A DNA stretch of 7,436 nucleotides, from positions 1 through 7,436 of the forward strand of contig JAMCQR010000024.1 in assembly GCA_023379555.1 (NCBI GenBank), given 5' to 3'. The stretch's first letter is position 1, and each line of letters starts with the position of its first letter. Source of the stretch: Thermoplasmatota archaeon (lineage in GTDB: Archaea > Thermoplasmatota > Thermoplasmata > Thermoplasmatales > GCA-001856825). Shown here one piece after another: positions 6,299 to 7,436 of the stretch. Below the pieces are notes generated by a model. The model worked only from the letters and a program-made list of their open reading frames with translations. It searched no databases and was not told where the DNA came from. Position numbers and translations under genes: made by a program.

Positions 6299-7062
6299 TA
6301 TCCAGGTCCAGATTCGTTCCCTGCATCTATTTCAATCATCTCTTTTTCGCCTCGAAAAAATTTCCCCAACCTCTTCTGCACTTGGTCTGCCATCTCCAGC
6401 TGGGAGACGTGTGTATATCTCTGTGTGGTCCTCAGCGACTTGTGCCCGAGATAGATTTGGACGTATCTTATGTCAAGTGATTTCGCTCCGAGCATCCCGC
6501 GCAGCAGCGAAGCTCCGCACCAGTGCCTTGCAGCATGGCAATGGAACCACTTAGCCCCTGCAGCTGCACCGATTTGTTTCACTACGTGGCCGAGGTAGTC
6601 GTAGCTGATCCTTCCGCCTGAGGTGGTGAAGAGCGCAGCCGGGTCAGACCTTGACCGGTAGTGCTCCACGTAGTCGCTTATCTCCTTCAACATCTCGGGA
6701 GGAAGGCCGATAGGCCTCTCCGCCTCCCCCTTCTCAGACCTGATCCTTATGCTGTTTTCCCTGATGTCGTCCAGATTGATCGCAATCAATTCTCCCCTTC
6801 TTATTCCTCCGAACAGAAGCAGCTCTGCGATGATCTTGTTCCTCGCAGCCGTGGCCCTGTCTTTCGCCTTGGAAGCGGCTTTGAGGATCGAGAGGGCCTC
6901 CTCGTCCGTCGGTATCCTCGGGTCCGGAGGGGGAGGCTCCGGATATGCCGGGAGTTCCAGTTTGACGCCCGAGAACCTGAAAAATGCGTCAAGGTCTTTT
7001 CTCTGATTGTTCATGGTGTGCGGCTTCATTCCTCCCATCCTTTCCCTTTCCTTGCGGTTCAT
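6241..7062 (-). CDS. Tyrosine recombinase (integrase), N-terminally short, C-terminus antisense to tRNA-Ile
   Basis: A 273-residue tyrosine recombinase for site-specific integration and excision. The full catalytic set is visible: Arg88 in GIRRGEL, Lys111 in the hairpin SEKGEAERPIG, H176-x-x-R179 in HCHAARHW, His207 in LGHKS, and the nucleophile Tyr216 in TTQRYTHVS. In front of the catalytic domain there is only a single helix-like piece (KPHTMNNQRKDLDAFFRF), which resembles the last helix of the usual SAM-like core-binding domain, and a proline-rich linker. Most of that N-terminal domain is missing. The start ATG 7062 overlaps the preceding stop TGA (7059-7061) as ATGA, which argues that the short form is the natural one. 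ATGs at residues 9 and 12 are alternatives. Residues 256-273 (GGADRIWTDDLPVISRVL) are read from the complement of the tRNA. The G+C content is clearly higher than in the AT-rich stretch left of the tRNA. Confidence 0.88.
   Translation of the reverse strand: MNRKERERMGGMKPHTMNNQRKDLDAFFRFSGVKLELPAYPEPPPPDPRIPTDEEALSILKAASKAKDRATAARNKIIAELLLFGGIRRGELIAINLDDIRENSIRIRSEKGEAERPIGLPPEMLKEISDYVEHYRSRSDPAALFTTSGGRISYDYLGHVVKQIGAAAGAKWFHCHAARHWCGASLLRGMLGAKSLDIRYVQIYLGHKSLRTTQRYTHVSQLEMADQVQKRLGKFFRGEKEMIEIDAGNESGPGYGGADRIWTDDLPVISRVL
6244..6298. other. Probable attachment site (att) in the 3' part of tRNA-Ile
   Basis: The tRNA 3' part doubles as the last 18 codons of the tyrosine recombinase gene on the other strand. 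Tyrosine recombinases of archaeal plasmids and viruses commonly use the 3' half of a tRNA as target, and integration restores the tRNA. The exact core cannot be bounded here because the second copy at the far end of the element is outside the window. Confidence 0.55.
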
Positions 7063-7349
7063 TTCCTCTTTGCCTTCTTCTCGTTCTTCCTGGTAAGTAC
7101 AGTGATGTAATACATCAGGGCGACAAGTCCTGCGATCAGATACTCAGCTCTTCCGTAAGGGGTTCCCTCCAGATATCCGAGTAGTCGAGAATCCCTAGAA
7201 CTGTATTCAGGTCAGGTGGAAGATTGGAGCTTGAGATCTTTCCTGACACCAGGGCATTCGCTATTCCGATCGCTCCTACCATTGAAATGTAGGCTCCGCT
7301 CTGGATCTGGTTGACCTGAGCCTGGGTGAGATTGATGTTCAGGGTTCAC
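7059..7349 (-). pseudogene. Small two-helix membrane protein, reading frame apparently split by indels
   Basis: No family recognised. One frame (7342-7136) reads NINLTQAQVNQIQ, then a hydrophobic segment SGAYISMVGAIGIANALV, then a hydrophilic part to VLGILDYS, and stops at 7136-7138. The next frame (open 7211-7059) reads GYLEGTPYGRAEYLIAG, continues as a second hydrophobic segment ending YYITVL and a basic tail TRKNEKKAKRK, and stops at 7059-7061. That second frame has no usable start of its own before the internal ATG. Restoring one base near 7170-7180 joins them. Removing one C from CCC at 7342-7344 puts a GTG at 7349 in frame, overlapping the upstream stop as GTGA. The repaired protein would have about 95 residues, two membrane helices and a positive tail. 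Its stop overlaps the integrase start, so the genes form an operon in the integrated element. Assembly error and true decay cannot be told apart here. Confidence 0.5.
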
Positions 7350-7436
7350 TTCGCTTGGAATTCTGCCTCGAATTTCCTTCTTTCAGTCTCCTTTGCAGAT
7401 CTTTTACCCAACACTTCCCTACCGAATACTATGGTT
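7346..7436 (-). CDS. C-terminal end of an unknown protein (partial at right edge)
   Basis: A frame enters from the right edge and ends at TGA 7346-7348. It encodes about 29 residues: a short hydrophobic start (TIVFGREVLG) and a charged, lysine- and glutamate-rich helix (KETERRKFEAEFQAK). Its stop overlaps a GTG on the same strand (7347-7349), which may start the next small gene. That operon-like overlap is the main support. It is too short to assign a function. Confidence 0.45.
   Translation of the reverse strand, partial: TIVFGREVLGKRSAKETERRKFEAEFQAK

Larger units (their letters stand above)
6244..7436 (-). mobile_element. Left end of an integrated element at tRNA-Ile (continues beyond window)
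   Basis: The integrase gene points into the tRNA and shares its 3' part. It is preceded by two co-oriented small genes with overlapping stops and starts, and base composition shifts to higher G+C on this side of the tRNA. Such a layout is typical of a plasmid or virus integrated at a tRNA. Whether it is a plasmid, a virus or a decayed remnant cannot be said from the part seen. Confidence 0.55.

Noticed and set aside
6067..6480. 137-codon open frame on the + strand running through the tRNA
   Set aside because: It overlaps the 40-residue gene in another frame, crosses the whole tRNA and runs antisense to the integrase catalytic domain. Its sequence is not protein-like.
6241..7062. SSV-type integrase split by integration
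   Set aside because: All catalytic residues are on one continuous frame, and the tRNA overlap is at the C-terminal end beyond the nucleophile, so the gene is not partitioned.
6661..7110. 149-codon + strand frame opposite the integrase
   Set aside because: It is antisense to the integrase catalytic motifs, Arg-, Leu- and Phe-rich as expected of a shadow frame in GC-rich DNA.
7136..7211. Programmed frameshift in the small two-helix protein
   Set aside because: No slippery heptamer was found in the overlap of the two frames, and a second indel seems needed at the start of the gene, so decay or sequence error is more likely.
1..7436. CRISPR array, toxin-antitoxin pair or defence cluster
   Set aside because: No array of regular repeats with unique spacers is present (the only regular repeat is the three-copy 19-base array). 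No nuclease, toxin or helicase motifs were found.

Overview
This window looks archaeal, most likely a member of the Thermoplasmata. That placement is an inference from content, not from a database search. Supporting signs are TATA-like boxes about 25-30 bases upstream of starts, very short or absent leaders, genes overlapping by ATGA, a tRNA-Ile with an upstream TATA-like element, and a tRNA-targeting tyrosine recombinase.

Left part (1-3244, + strand): a tight branched-chain amino acid operon. It holds the 3' end of the acetolactate synthase large subunit (ilvB), a short ACT-only small subunit (ilvN), ketol-acid reductoisomerase (ilvC) and dihydroxy-acid dehydratase (ilvD). Each gene meets the next at an ATGA-type junction. 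Together they convert pyruvate and 2-ketobutyrate to the 2-keto acid precursors of valine and isoleucine. Facing them (4257-3286, - strand) is a PLP-dependent threonine dehydratase-like gene (ilvA) that could supply the 2-ketobutyrate. All these genes are intact inside the window.

Middle (about 4298-6150): an AT-rich accessory stretch. It has an IS4/IS5-type DDE transposase that has lost its N-terminal part, directly upstream of ilvA. Next is a membrane-protein gene on the - strand that appears as separate reading frames but reads as one roughly 280-residue protein if two small indels are repaired. A control region follows, with three AAACTACA repeats spaced exactly 19 bases apart and a perfect TCTGACA/TGTCAGA dyad. 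The dyad lies at the start of a 40-residue acidic protein.

Right part (6221-7436): a tRNA-Ile(GAU) with encoded CCA. Its 3' part is overlapped on the opposite strand by the 3' end of a tyrosine recombinase gene, so the last 18 or so residues of the integrase are antisense tRNA sequence. This is the edge of an integrated element that runs off the right end of the window. The integrase is coupled by ATGA to a small, apparently two-helix membrane protein gene, also disrupted by indels, which in turn overlaps the end of another gene. This part is visibly more GC-rich than the stretch to its left.

The most notable points are the tRNA/integrase overlap, the N-terminally short integrase with intact catalytic residues, the reconstructable split genes, and the iteron/dyad control region. 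No defence system, CRISPR array or clearly new system could be shown from the sequence alone.
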